Of a stretch of 64,000 nt of DNA, positions 8,940-16,790 are shown piece by piece. How positions within the stretch are numbered: the stretch's first letter is position 1; each line of letters opens with the position of its first letter. The notes under the pieces were generated by a model. It had not been told where the DNA came from, made no database searches, and was given only the letters and a program-made list of their open reading frames with translations. The stretch covers positions 23,635 through 87,634 of the forward strand of contig DJGJ01000066.1 of NCBI GenBank assembly GCA_002432715.1, read 5' to 3'. Source of the DNA: Sphaerochaeta sp. UBA5849. GTDB taxonomy: Bacteria > Spirochaetota > Spirochaetia > Sphaerochaetales > Sphaerochaetaceae. A program made the position numbers and the translations under genes.

Positions 8940-9548
8940 TCATGAACCGGAAAATTCCTTCTTTTTCATGATGGAACAGGAGAGAAGGTAACTTGCAGTG
9001 AAGCAGCAAATCGATGCAATCGGCAACAAAACCAGGATGAATGCAGGCATGGAAGCACTTTGCAGCAACGAGGCAAGTACTGATCCGATGCTCATCAGCG
9101 CAACCATGACCAAAATATAGTACAACCTGCTTTTTTCAAAACCAAACTTGAAAATCAAAGGATAGTTTATCGAAACAAAGAATGCACCAAACACAAATTG
9201 GGTGACGGCGTTTGAAAAAACAGTGTGTATTTCCCATCTGGATGCAAGAAGCCCAATGACCAAAACCAGAAATATGGAAAGCAGTATGCAACCAAGAGCC
9301 AATACATATTTGCTTTGTACTACAAGCTTCCGAGAAAACGGAAGCGCACAAGCATAGGCCTCCCACCCGTCATTCTGGTCGTAAGCCAAGGTGGTGAAGC
9401 CAAGCATCAAAGGCATCATCGTGGCCATTACTGTATTGACCAGCCCACCCTGCACTCCAGAGAGAAATACAAATATCGCAATGGCGAGCAACATGATGCC
9501 GCTGCGCCTTCGCATCAGAAACACATCCTTGAGCAACAACGCCATCAT
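8940..9548 (-). CDS. ABC-2 type permease of a YtrA-linked transporter
   Basis: A 202-aa membrane protein with about six hydrophobic segments, resembling the ABC2_membrane_5 type permeases found with YtrA-type GntR regulators. A conserved-looking block YDQNDGWEAYACALPFSR lies in the first loop, a region typical of this family. The start overlaps the end of the ATPase gene by four bases, so the pair is translated together. The substrate is unknown; related systems in Firmicutes respond to cell-wall antibiotics or export peptides, but nothing here shows that directly. Confidence 0.8.
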   Translation of the reverse strand: MMALLLKDVFLMRRRSGIMLLAIAIFVFLSGVQGGLVNTVMATMMPLMLGFTTLAYDQNDGWEAYACALPFSRKLVVQSKYVLALGCILLSIFLVLVIGLLASRWEIHTVFSNAVTQFVFGAFFVSINYPLIFKFGFEKSRLYYILVMVALMSIGSVLASLLQSASMPAFILVLLPIASICCFTASYLLSCSIMKKKEFSGS

Positions 9549-10396
9549 ACTGCACTCCTTCCTTTTGACAAGAAAATGATCAATTCCTCCAGGCTGAGCC
9601 TTCGGGATTCAAGAAACGAAGGAACATCCTCTGTCCTCAGCAACAGTTCCACCTGAAAAGACCCCTCACGTTTTGCGATAATCGAATCGCTGTCGATATC
9701 GGCTACCATCTGATGAGAGACAATGCCCAACCGATATGTTTCAAGCAACTCATCTTTTTCCTCCGTGAATCGGATGCATCCCTCTTCCAGGAATGTTACA
9801 TAGTCGCAGAGTTTCTCCAAATCGCTGGTGATATGGCTGCTGATCAGAATCGTATGGTTTTCATCCTTACTGAATTCAGAAAGAATGGAGATGATCTCAT
9901 CCCTGGCCAATGGATCCAGGCCGCTCGTGGGTTCATCGAGGATCAGAAGGGAGGCATGATGGCTGAGAGCGACGGCCAACTGAAGCTTCACCTTCATCCC
10001 CTTGGAGTACTTTCGATACTGCTTCTTTGGATCAATCTGGAACTGCCTCAGATACATCTCATACTGCCCCTGATCCCAATGTTGATAACACCGCCTCAAT
10101 ACTGCGGCAAGCTCATTCGCAGTCACAAGGCTGGGAACCGATGCATCATCGACAATGAATCCGATATGCTGGCGAGTCTCGGCTTCATTGCTGATCCGGC
10201 TGGAACCAAGCACCGACAGCTCTCCCGAATCCGGGAACAACAGGCCGAGCAGCAGCTTGATCGTAGTAGTCTTGCCTGAACCGTTTGCTCCGATCAAGCC
10301 ATGTACGGTACCAGTAGCAACTTTGAAATCCTCGATATCGAGGGTAAACGATCCGTAGGTTTTCTTCATTTTCCTGCAGAGAATTGCACTTTCCAT
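9545..10396 (-). CDS. ABC transporter ATP-binding protein
   Basis: Energy-coupling ATPase of the transporter encoded by the next gene. Walker A GANGSGKTT, a signature motif in the variant form YSKGMKVKLQL, and Walker B LLILDEPTSGLD are all in order, followed by an HxH-like ISSHIT switch histidine. The true start is ATG 10396 (283 aa): AAGGAG precedes it by nine bases, and a longer frame from a TTG at 10417 would run through that Shine-Dalgarno. The start lies one base after the regulator's TGA. The C-terminal 80 residues are an extra domain often seen in bacitracin/BcrA-like ATPases. Confidence 0.88.
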   Translation of the reverse strand: MESAILCRKMKKTYGSFTLDIEDFKVATGTVHGLIGANGSGKTTTIKLLLGLLFPDSGELSVLGSSRISNEAETRQHIGFIVDDASVPSLVTANELAAVLRRCYQHWDQGQYEMYLRQFQIDPKKQYRKYSKGMKVKLQLAVALSHHASLLILDEPTSGLDPLARDEIISILSEFSKDENHTILISSHITSDLEKLCDYVTFLEEGCIRFTEEKDELLETYRLGIVSHQMVADIDSDSIIAKREGSFQVELLLRTEDVPSFLESRRLSLEELIIFLSKGRSAV

Positions 10397-10397
10397 C

Positions 10398-10775
10398 TCA
10401 CCGTTCTCCTTCTGCAAGCAACTGATACATCATGGCAAGCTCCTCTTCACTGAGTCCGACAAACTGGGCAAGCAAATGAATCGAGCGCATGTGATCCTCG
10501 ATTTTTCGCAAATACTCTTCCTTGAGCTGTTCATGGCTTCGAGCCGCTACATAACTCCCTTTCGCTGCAATGGTCTGGATATACCCTTCCCGCTCCAGTT
10601 CGTCATAGGCACGCTTGGTGGTTATCACGCTGATGCGCAATTCCTTGGCCAGGGCGCGGATTGAAGGCAGCAACTCACCTTCCTTGAGAATGCCTGAGAC
10701 TATCTGGGCGCGCATCTGTTGGGCGATTTGCTCATATATCGGGTCTGGATTGGCATTTGAGAGGATGATATCCAC
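10398..10775 (-). CDS. GntR-family regulator, YtrA subfamily
   Basis: A short (125 aa) GntR repressor with an N-terminal winged helix (DPIYEQIAQQMRAQIVSG; LPSIRALAKELRISVITTKRAYDELE) and only a brief helical C-terminal dimerisation tail, which defines the YtrA subfamily. Such proteins usually sit first in an ABC operon and repress it. The operon here is regulator-ATPase-permease. A perfect inverted repeat at 10788-10810, just upstream of the start, is the obvious operator. The effector is unknown. Confidence 0.88.
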   Translation of the reverse strand: MDIILSNANPDPIYEQIAQQMRAQIVSGILKEGELLPSIRALAKELRISVITTKRAYDELEREGYIQTIAAKGSYVAARSHEQLKEEYLRKIEDHMRSIHLLAQFVGLSEEELAMMYQLLAEGER

Positions 10776-10787
10776 AACATGCTCCTT

Positions 10788-10810
10788 CTGTATATGTACA
10801 GTATATACAG
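10788..10810. promoter_or_regulatory. Palindromic operator of the GntR/ABC operon
   Basis: CTGTATAT (10788-10795) and ATATACAG (10803-10810) are perfect inverted repeats around a seven-base spacer, 13 bp upstream of the YtrA-like regulator start. Position and symmetry fit autorepression. It could also affect mazG, which reads the other way 70 bp further on. Confidence 0.7.
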
Positions 10811-10844
10811 TAATAACATCATGTCAAGAGCCTTTCTTTTCCTG

Positions 10845-10873
10845 TTCTCAAGATTGCAGCAAACCAGTATACT
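10845..10873 (+). promoter_or_regulatory. mazG promoter, predicted leaderless
   Basis: TTCTCA (10845-10850), 17 bp, then TATACT (10868-10873). The mazG ATG begins seven bases after the -10 box, where transcription should start. There is no Shine-Dalgarno. Confidence 0.55.
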
Positions 10874-10880
10874 CATAACC

Positions 10881-11699
10881 ATGATCGACTTCACCTATGA
10901 AAAGAAAACCACCATCTCCGAAGCATTGATGCAACTTTTTACCATCGTCAGGCTGCTTCGCAGCGACCAAGGCTGTCCTTGGGACAGGGAGCAGGGCCCG
11001 AAGCAAGTCTCGACCCATCTCATTGATGAGACATATGAGTATCTGGATGCAGTACTCTGTGAAGACAAGGAGGGCCAGAGCGAAGAGCTGGGCGATGTAA
11101 TGTTGAATGCGATGATGCTGTTGGAAATGCATCAGGAAACCGATGCGTTGGCGAGTATCGAAGCCCTGAACCTTGTATGTGAGAAACTAATACGCAGACA
11201 TCCCCATGTCTTTTCCGACCAGAAAGTTGCAAACAGCAGTGAAGTCATCGATGTATGGAATGCCATCAAAGTGAATGTAGAAGGAAAGACGCATCAAAAG
11301 GATGACTTTTTCAGTCGTGTCCCCCCTTCCCTTCCCCCGTTGGAAATGGCCAATGAAATCCAAAAGAAAATCCGCAAGGTCGGCTTTGACTGGCCCGAAT
11401 CCCGAGGTGTATTTGACAAAGTACAGGAAGAGCTTGAGGAAGTCGCTACTGCGTATAAGAACCCTGAGGACAAGCAAGAGGACCTTGAGATGGAGTTGGG
11501 GGACCTGCTGTTTGCTGCAGTGAATCTGTGCCGCTATCTGGGGTACAACCCTTCTTTGGCCCTGCATCGTTCCAATCAGAAAATGAGAAGACGCTTCAAT
11601 GCACTCTACCAGCGTGCTTCGGCGGAGGGCATTGTACTGAGCCGGGAGAACCTCGCTTACATGGACCGGCTCTGGGAAACGATCAAGGAGGAGGAGTGA
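10881..11699 (+). CDS. mazG: Nucleoside triphosphate pyrophosphohydrolase MazG
   Basis: MazG hydrolyses (deoxy)nucleoside triphosphates to monophosphates and pyrophosphate, clearing aberrant nucleotides and modulating ppGpp. The first MazG domain starts CPWDREQ, with the metal-binding DETYEYLDA and SEELGDVMLN blocks; the second has EELEEVATAY and LEMELGDLLFA. 272 aa from ATG 10881, the family's normal length. The longer open frame from 10779 is not used: it would run through the regulator's operator and this gene's promoter. mazG may be transcribed as a leaderless mRNA. Followed three bases later by the BusR-like gene. Confidence 0.94.
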   Translation: MIDFTYEKKTTISEALMQLFTIVRLLRSDQGCPWDREQGPKQVSTHLIDETYEYLDAVLCEDKEGQSEELGDVMLNAMMLLEMHQETDALASIEALNLVCEKLIRRHPHVFSDQKVANSSEVIDVWNAIKVNVEGKTHQKDDFFSRVPPSLPPLEMANEIQKKIRKVGFDWPESRGVFDKVQEELEEVATAYKNPEDKQEDLEMELGDLLFAAVNLCRYLGYNPSLALHRSNQKMRRRFNALYQRASAEGIVLSRENLAYMDRLWETIKEEE

Positions 11700-11702
11700 G
11701 CC

Positions 11703-12350
11703 ATGGCCGCCGAACCACTCCAACCCAATCGTGCAGTCAAGCATGAAAAGAGCGCCATCTATGAGCGAATCGCCGTGGACATAGCCAAGCGTATTGCAAA
11801 TGAGGAACTTGCCGAAGGGATCAAACTATCGGGAAGAACAATTCTCAGCGGTGAATACGGGGTATCGCCGGAGACCATCCGCCGTTCGTTCGCCATCCTG
11901 GAAGAACAAGGGGTGGTTGCAGTAATGCAAAACAGCGGTGTAGTGGTGAAAAGCCGCCTAAAGGCCAAAGCTTTCATGGAAGCCTATGAGAAGCACGATG
12001 AATCGAAGCATCTGCTTCATCGCATGCGCACGCTTTTGGAAGAGCACGAGGCTTTGGACCGCGAATTCTTCTCGCTTGCAAAACAGCTGTTCACCATAAA
12101 CTCGCGATTCGCTGAGGCAAACCCATTCCCCATCATCAGCCAAACAGTTTCGCAAGCAAGCAAGGTCATCGGCAGGTCCTTGGGTGAATTGCGTTTTTGG
12201 CAGGAAACCGGAGCCACCGTGGTGGCGGTACGAAGAGAGGGTGCGATCACCCTATCCCCCGGTCCGTATTTTTGTCTGCAGGCTGAGGACATCCTGATGA
12301 TGGTAGGCCCCCAGGATTCCCTGCCGCGCATCGAGAACTTACTGCAGTGA
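11703..12350 (+). CDS. BusR-like GntR/RCK_C regulator (candidate c-di-AMP sensor)
   Basis: 215 aa with an N-terminal GntR-type winged helix (residues about 15-80; YERIAVDIAKRIANEE, SGEYGVSPETIRRSFAIL), a helical linker, and a C-terminal RCK_C/TrkA-C domain (about 135-213; IGRSLGELRFWQETGATVV, LSPGPYFCLQAEDILMMVG). This architecture and several blocks match BusR of lactic acid bacteria, which binds c-di-AMP through RCK_C and represses glycine-betaine uptake. That function is known for the family; here it is inferred. AAGGAGGAGGAG overlaps the mazG stop. No osmolyte transporter is adjacent, so its target is elsewhere or different. The 3' end overlaps the convergent radical SAM gene by 12 bp. 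Confidence 0.8.
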   Translation: MAAEPLQPNRAVKHEKSAIYERIAVDIAKRIANEELAEGIKLSGRTILSGEYGVSPETIRRSFAILEEQGVVAVMQNSGVVVKSRLKAKAFMEAYEKHDESKHLLHRMRTLLEEHEALDREFFSLAKQLFTINSRFAEANPFPIISQTVSQASKVIGRSLGELRFWQETGATVVAVRREGAITLSPGPYFCLQAEDILMMVGPQDSLPRIENLLQ

Positions 12351-14798
12351 TGCAAAGAATTGCGGGTACGAAACACCCCAGGAACCGGCGTAGAGCGCTT
12401 TTCTGGTGATGCGCAGGCGGCTGGCAAGTGCAAACTTGTCAGTGTCATTGCCGAAGAGCGATTTGACCAGGTTCTTCTCCCCTTCCAAACGGACGGAGAA
12501 CAAACCCTCCGACTCCTTGTGCACCACCACATCCTTCAACTCTTGATCGCAGAATGATTCGAGCAGCGTTCGGCTCTTCTCGTCCTCCCTGGTCTCAATG
12601 GTGTACAGACTTCCTTTGAGATACTTGGCCAACGTCTGTTTCTTGTCGAGCCTGAGGAACAGCACTTGGACGATCTCATAGCCGTCATTCAGGGCCGAAC
12701 CCAATTTCTCTTTCACTTCTTGTTCCGTCAGATTCTCACTATCGATCAACTCGGCGAGCATCACTTCCTCATCACCGGCAATGCCCACAGAGAGCGGATT
12801 GACAAACTCTAGCTTGGGTTTGGGATTGAAGCCCTGGGTGAACTGCACCCCTACTTTCGATCGCTGGAATGCCATCTCAAAATTGCGCATCGCATGGATG
12901 TGGCTGATATACAGCGAACGACCGAACCTGCGATAGGTTATCAGGGCTTGGACAGTCTTTGATATGGGTTCCTCCTTCGGTTCAATCACCAAGGTTTTGT
13001 CTCTCACTTGTTCAAGAATCGGATCCTTGTGCGTTGTATCGATGACTTCGGTCACTTTCGAGCAGACACCGCAGAGATGGCTGCACGACTCAAAACATCG
13101 CTCGGTCAACAAGAGGTTCTTAGCCTTCTCATACTCGTCCTTGAGAAACTTCTTGCTGACCCGCATGCTCACCGAATCCCAGGGAAGCTCTTCGTCAAGG
13201 CCGTACGGTTCGAAGATGCAGGTATCAGGATTGTAAGAAGCCTCCCCGATCGCCTCCAGCCACAAATCAGATTTCAGGTATTCGTCCCATGCATCAAGCC
13301 GGCAACCCTTGCGGTAGGCTGACTCGATGACAGCTGCATAGCGCTCATCACCACGGCTGATCAGCCCTTCCAGATAACTGATGTTGGGCTCATGATAACT
13401 AACCTTGCAACCTCTGATGCGCTCATTGATGGCTTTCTTCAGGGAAGAGAGCTGTTCATAAGACTGGGTCGGTGTAAGTTGGCTGCACCACTGGAATGGA
13501 GTATGGGCCTTTGGAATGAAGGTTCCGATGTTGATATTCATCGAGAGGCGGGTGGCATCGTAAATGGCCCCTACATAATCGACGATGGCCTGGTTCTCGA
13601 CCTGCCGATCGACGAAAGGCAATCCCACCATGAAGTAGAATTTTGCCAGTTTCCATCCCCTGCTCTTCGCCTCACGGGCTATCTCGATGACCTGCTCAAG
13701 GGGGACTTCCTTGTTCATGGCCCGCTGCCAGGCTTCCTTGGGTGTTTCGATGGCAAAGGTCAATCCGCTTTTTCGTACCTCCGAAAGCTGCTCGAGGATT
13801 CCCAGGGAAAACGAGTTCACCTTCAGGCTGGGCAGGGAGAAGGAGACATGCCTGTGCGAATACTCTGCGTTGAGCGTCTCGATCAACTCCTTGATGTACG
13901 GATGGTCCCCGCTTGAAAGCGAGGAAAGCGTAATCTCGCGATAGCCGAAGTCGCTGACATGCTGCTCAACCTGGGCTGCCATGGTGCTGTACAGCTTCTG
14001 TCGATACGGCTTGTAGTATTGGCCTGCATGACAGAATCTGCAGCTGTTCGGACAGCCGCGCATGATTTCCACCACCCCATTATCCTGGGCCACCTTGAAG
14101 TTGGGAACCACATAATGGCGGTAGGTATGAGATTCAGGAGTGGCAAAGTTGGTATCGATGAAGCGCAAAGCCAACTTCTTGCCTGTGTACCAGAGATAGG
14201 GAAGGCTTTGCAGCAAGGCAAGTTTCTCGCTTCTGGACTTCTGCTGTTTTTTCGCATCGATCAGAATCCGGGCAACCTCCTGCAGACCTTCCTCGGCTTC
14301 CCCGATGTACACGAAGTCCATGAACGGAGCGAATGGAAGAGGGTTGGTGACGGCAGGGCCTCCACAGATTACTATCGGATGCTCATCGGTCCGGTCACAG
14401 GCATGCAGGGGAATCCCTCCAAGGTCCAGGACCTGAAGGATGTTTGTTGCACCCAGTTCGTATCCGATGGAAATTCCCAGCATATCGAGTTCGGAAAGCG
14501 GTTTTTGAAGATCAAGGGTATAGAGGGGAAGCTGTTTTTCCCTGAGCAGCTGTTCAAAGTCCGGGGCTACCGAAAAGACACGGTCGCAATAAACCTCCTC
14601 CATGCTGTTGAGCAAGTCATAGAGAATACGTACGGCGTTGTTGCTCATGCCGATTTCATACAAATCAGGAAAGCAAATTGCTGTATGAAAATACACCTTT
14701 GCAAGGTCTTTGGTTCCATAGTGGAACTCTCCGCCTGTATATCGGGCTGGATTTTGAATCATCAACAAGTCATCGGCGATCATATCTACAATCTGCAT
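12339..14798 (-). CDS. Radical SAM protein with B12-like N-domain and DUF2344 (TIGR03960/TIGR03936 type)
   Basis: 819 aa. The N-terminal 200 residues resemble the cobalamin-binding-like domain of TIGR03960 proteins. Next comes a radical SAM core with the iron-sulfur motif C-x3-C-x2-C at Cys249, Cys253 and Cys256 (RGCPNSCRFCHAG). The C-terminal 200 residues form the DUF2344 domain (RRFGRSLYISHIHAMRNFE; FTQGFNPKPKLEF). A cysteine cluster (CFESCSHLCGVC, about 590) lies between them. The reaction is unknown; in many genomes the gene neighbours RNase G or ribosomal genes, hinting at RNA or translation. Start ATG 14798 with AGGA about 8 nt before. Confidence 0.87.
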   Translation of the reverse strand: MQIVDMIADDLLMIQNPARYTGGEFHYGTKDLAKVYFHTAICFPDLYEIGMSNNAVRILYDLLNSMEEVYCDRVFSVAPDFEQLLREKQLPLYTLDLQKPLSELDMLGISIGYELGATNILQVLDLGGIPLHACDRTDEHPIVICGGPAVTNPLPFAPFMDFVYIGEAEEGLQEVARILIDAKKQQKSRSEKLALLQSLPYLWYTGKKLALRFIDTNFATPESHTYRHYVVPNFKVAQDNGVVEIMRGCPNSCRFCHAGQYYKPYRQKLYSTMAAQVEQHVSDFGYREITLSSLSSGDHPYIKELIETLNAEYSHRHVSFSLPSLKVNSFSLGILEQLSEVRKSGLTFAIETPKEAWQRAMNKEVPLEQVIEIAREAKSRGWKLAKFYFMVGLPFVDRQVENQAIVDYVGAIYDATRLSMNINIGTFIPKAHTPFQWCSQLTPTQSYEQLSSLKKAINERIRGCKVSYHEPNISYLEGLISRGDERYAAVIESAYRKGCRLDAWDEYLKSDLWLEAIGEASYNPDTCIFEPYGLDEELPWDSVSMRVSKKFLKDEYEKAKNLLLTERCFESCSHLCGVCSKVTEVIDTTHKDPILEQVRDKTLVIEPKEEPISKTVQALITYRRFGRSLYISHIHAMRNFEMAFQRSKVGVQFTQGFNPKPKLEFVNPLSVGIAGDEEVMLAELIDSENLTEQEVKEKLGSALNDGYEIVQVLFLRLDKKQTLAKYLKGSLYTIETREDEKSRTLLESFCDQELKDVVVHKESEGLFSVRLEGEKNLVKSLFGNDTDKFALASRLRITRKALYAGSWGVSYPQFFASLQ

Positions 14799-14812
14799 GG
14801 CATCATCCTATT

Positions 14813-15580
14813 TCATGGTATGGTATTTGCCAAGCTTTGGTATTTGTTTGCCTGAACGCGCTGATCGGCTTGGCTTGCGAATCGGGCAAGGGCAGTATAC
14901 AGGTTTTTCTTCATCGTGGCATCAAGCACCTTGCTCTCAAAGGTAGCAGCGTATGAGAAGTAGTCATAGGCGCTTTGAACGTCATGTTGCAACAGGCTTG
15001 CAAAGAGAAGCAGGTTCACTGCTTGTTCATCCGTCAAGGAAGTGAATGCTTCCTTGATGAGGGAGAAAGAGGTATTGGACTCAACCAATACCTTGGCATA
15101 GGCCAGGCCGTCCAAGGAACCCTGCAAATAGGTGGTGAAGATCCTATGGGCATCCTCGGTTCGTTTGGCGCCAAGCAATGCTTGATACAGCTCCTTGGCG
15201 GTTGCCTCGTCCAAGGCCTTTTGCTCTTCCAGCAACAGGCCCATTTCAATAACCAGAGCGCCATCCGCCACCCTGTTTCCCAGCAGGACAGCAAGCTTTG
15301 CCGCTGAAACCGATGTACCCTGCCTGCCTGCCATCGCCACATACAAGCGCAGGCTCGCATGTGCTTCCTCAATTTTGCCAAGTCGCTCCTGGGCCAACGC
15401 CACATAGTACAGGGAACCCTTTTGATAGGTATGGGAAAAGTCCTCTCTTGCAACGCGTTCAAGCCTCTCATAGTCGCCCTGCATTGCAAGTTGGTCGAGC
15501 GAAGGCTCGCCTTTGCGGCATCCGGCGAGAAGCAAACAAAAAGAGAACAGAAGAAGGGTGCAATAACGCGGTCTCATCAT
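14813..15580 (-). CDS. TPR-like lipoprotein
   Basis: 255 aa. A lipoprotein signal peptide ends in L-A-G-C with Cys21 lipidated. The rest is almost all helical with degenerate TPR/Sel1-like repeats (LYYVALAQERLGKIEEAHASL, LASLLQHDVQSAYDYF), suggesting a periplasmic or outer-membrane scaffold. I start it at ATG 15580: AGGAG lies eight bases before this codon, whereas the longer frame to 15604 has no site. It ends 14 bp before the radical SAM gene and likely shares its transcript. Function unknown. Confidence 0.75.
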   Translation of the reverse strand: MMRPRYCTLLLFSFCLLLAGCRKGEPSLDQLAMQGDYERLERVAREDFSHTYQKGSLYYVALAQERLGKIEEAHASLRLYVAMAGRQGTSVSAAKLAVLLGNRVADGALVIEMGLLLEEQKALDEATAKELYQALLGAKRTEDAHRIFTTYLQGSLDGLAYAKVLVESNTSFSLIKEAFTSLTDEQAVNLLLFASLLQHDVQSAYDYFSYAATFESKVLDATMKKNLYTALARFASQADQRVQANKYQSLANTIP

Positions 15581-15610
15581 CTTCTGTTCTCCTATCACTA
15601 TCAAAAAAAC

Positions 15611-15945
15611 AAGGCAGGCAATAAGCCGGGTTCTGTATCAGATGATCATCTATCTACGCCTCCTGTTACCAGGATGCTGTAGCAACCGACCCGCAGGCTC
15701 AAGACGGACAACCCAACCTGCTGCTTGATTTTGCTCCTGACGAGGCTTACCCTGCCACTGTTGTTGCCAGCAGTGCGGTGGGCTCTTACCCCACCATTTC
15801 ACCCTTGCCGATTGCTCGGCGGTATATTTTCTGTGGTGCTCTCTATAGCGTCGCCGCTCCCGGGTGTTACCCGGCGTCATGTCCTATGGAGCCCGGACTT
15901 TCCTCAAGCTGCCTTACGGCCGCCCGCGATCATCTCGCCTACCTT
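15611..15945 (-). ncRNA. rnpB: RNase P RNA
   Basis: The catalytic RNA that trims tRNA 5' leaders. On the minus strand the 5' conserved core reads GAGGAAAGTCCGGGCTCCAT (plus 15886-15905) and the 3' core reads ACAGAACCCGGCTTAT (plus 15620-15635); these form helix P4 and the flanking conserved regions of bacterial RNase P. The ends pair as helix P1: 15937-15945 with 15611-15619, nine pairs with one G-U. A T-rich stretch (TTGTTTTTTTG) follows the 3' end as terminator. About 335 nt. It starts only ten bases after the upstream protein gene, so it is probably processed from, or read through with, the rpoD transcript. Confidence 0.95.
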
Positions 15946-15954
15946 GTAAAAATC

Positions 15955-16773
15955 CTAGAGCAGGTCGTCGAATTCGCTTGAATCGACAAAGTCGGCAAGG
16001 CCGCCTTCCTCAATCTCAACATCCTCGATTCTCTTGCGGAACTGCTCATCCGCACCCTCAACCTCTTCATAGTAGAGGATTCGGCTGCAGTACGGGCAGA
16101 ACTCAATATCCTTGGCTGAACGAACAACATTGACGAACTGGATGGGAAGTACAATGTGGCATCCCTGGCAAACCAACCCATGGATGGGAACAATCCCCTT
16201 GCCCTTCTTGTTCTTCACAATGTTGCAGAACTTATTGTACAGGTCCTCGGTGATGTCGCCGGCGATGTATTGCTCGCATTTGGTCTCAAGTTTTGCAAGC
16301 TGTTCTCTCTTATCGGAGAGCAGGGCTTCAATCTTGCTTGCTTCGTTATCCACTTCCTGCTTCTGCAGCATCATCAACTGCTCTTTTTCGGTGAGGCGGT
16401 CACTGAATTCATGGACCTGCTTCTCCTTGACGTGCAGTTGCTTGAGCAGACTTTGTTCTTTTGCAGAAGCATCCTTGATTTCCTTCTCAAGCGCTTCGAA
16501 CTCACGCTGGGTGGAGATCAATTCCATCTGCTTTTCGGAGTTCTCACGGGCATGCACTGCATCATCGTACTGGATGCGCAGGCTTCTGAGGTCATCCTTT
16601 GCTGTTTCACTTCTGGCATGTTCATCAATATATTCCAAATTGATCTTGTCCAGCAGCTCCTGCTTGACTTTCAGATCTCTGGGCAACTTGACAATCTCAT
16701 CCTCAAGGGCAAACCGTAAGGTCAGGTCTTCCTGCAATTGGCTGAGTTTTGCAAATACTTCTGCTTCTTCCAT
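15955..16773 (-). CDS. Coiled-coil C4 zinc-ribbon protein (CT398-like)
   Basis: 272 aa. Residues about 5-180 are a long coiled coil rich in Glu, Lys and Leu. The C-terminal 80 residues hold a zinc ribbon with C-x2-C (VCQGCHIVLP) and C-x2-C (FCPYCSRILYY), as in the Chlamydia CT398/zf-RING_7 family. CT398 has been linked to RpoN and secretion partners in Chlamydia; whether that applies here is unknown. Starts at ATG 16773 (AGGGAG six bases upstream) or the adjacent ATG 16776, about 18 nt after the rpoD stop, so it is cotranscribed with rpoD. Confidence 0.85.
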   Translation of the reverse strand: MEEAEVFAKLSQLQEDLTLRFALEDEIVKLPRDLKVKQELLDKINLEYIDEHARSETAKDDLRSLRIQYDDAVHARENSEKQMELISTQREFEALEKEIKDASAKEQSLLKQLHVKEKQVHEFSDRLTEKEQLMMLQKQEVDNEASKIEALLSDKREQLAKLETKCEQYIAGDITEDLYNKFCNIVKNKKGKGIVPIHGLVCQGCHIVLPIQFVNVVRSAKDIEFCPYCSRILYYEEVEGADEQFRKRIEDVEIEEGGLADFVDSSEFDDLL

Positions 16774-16790
16774 CATCTTCTCCCTGTATC

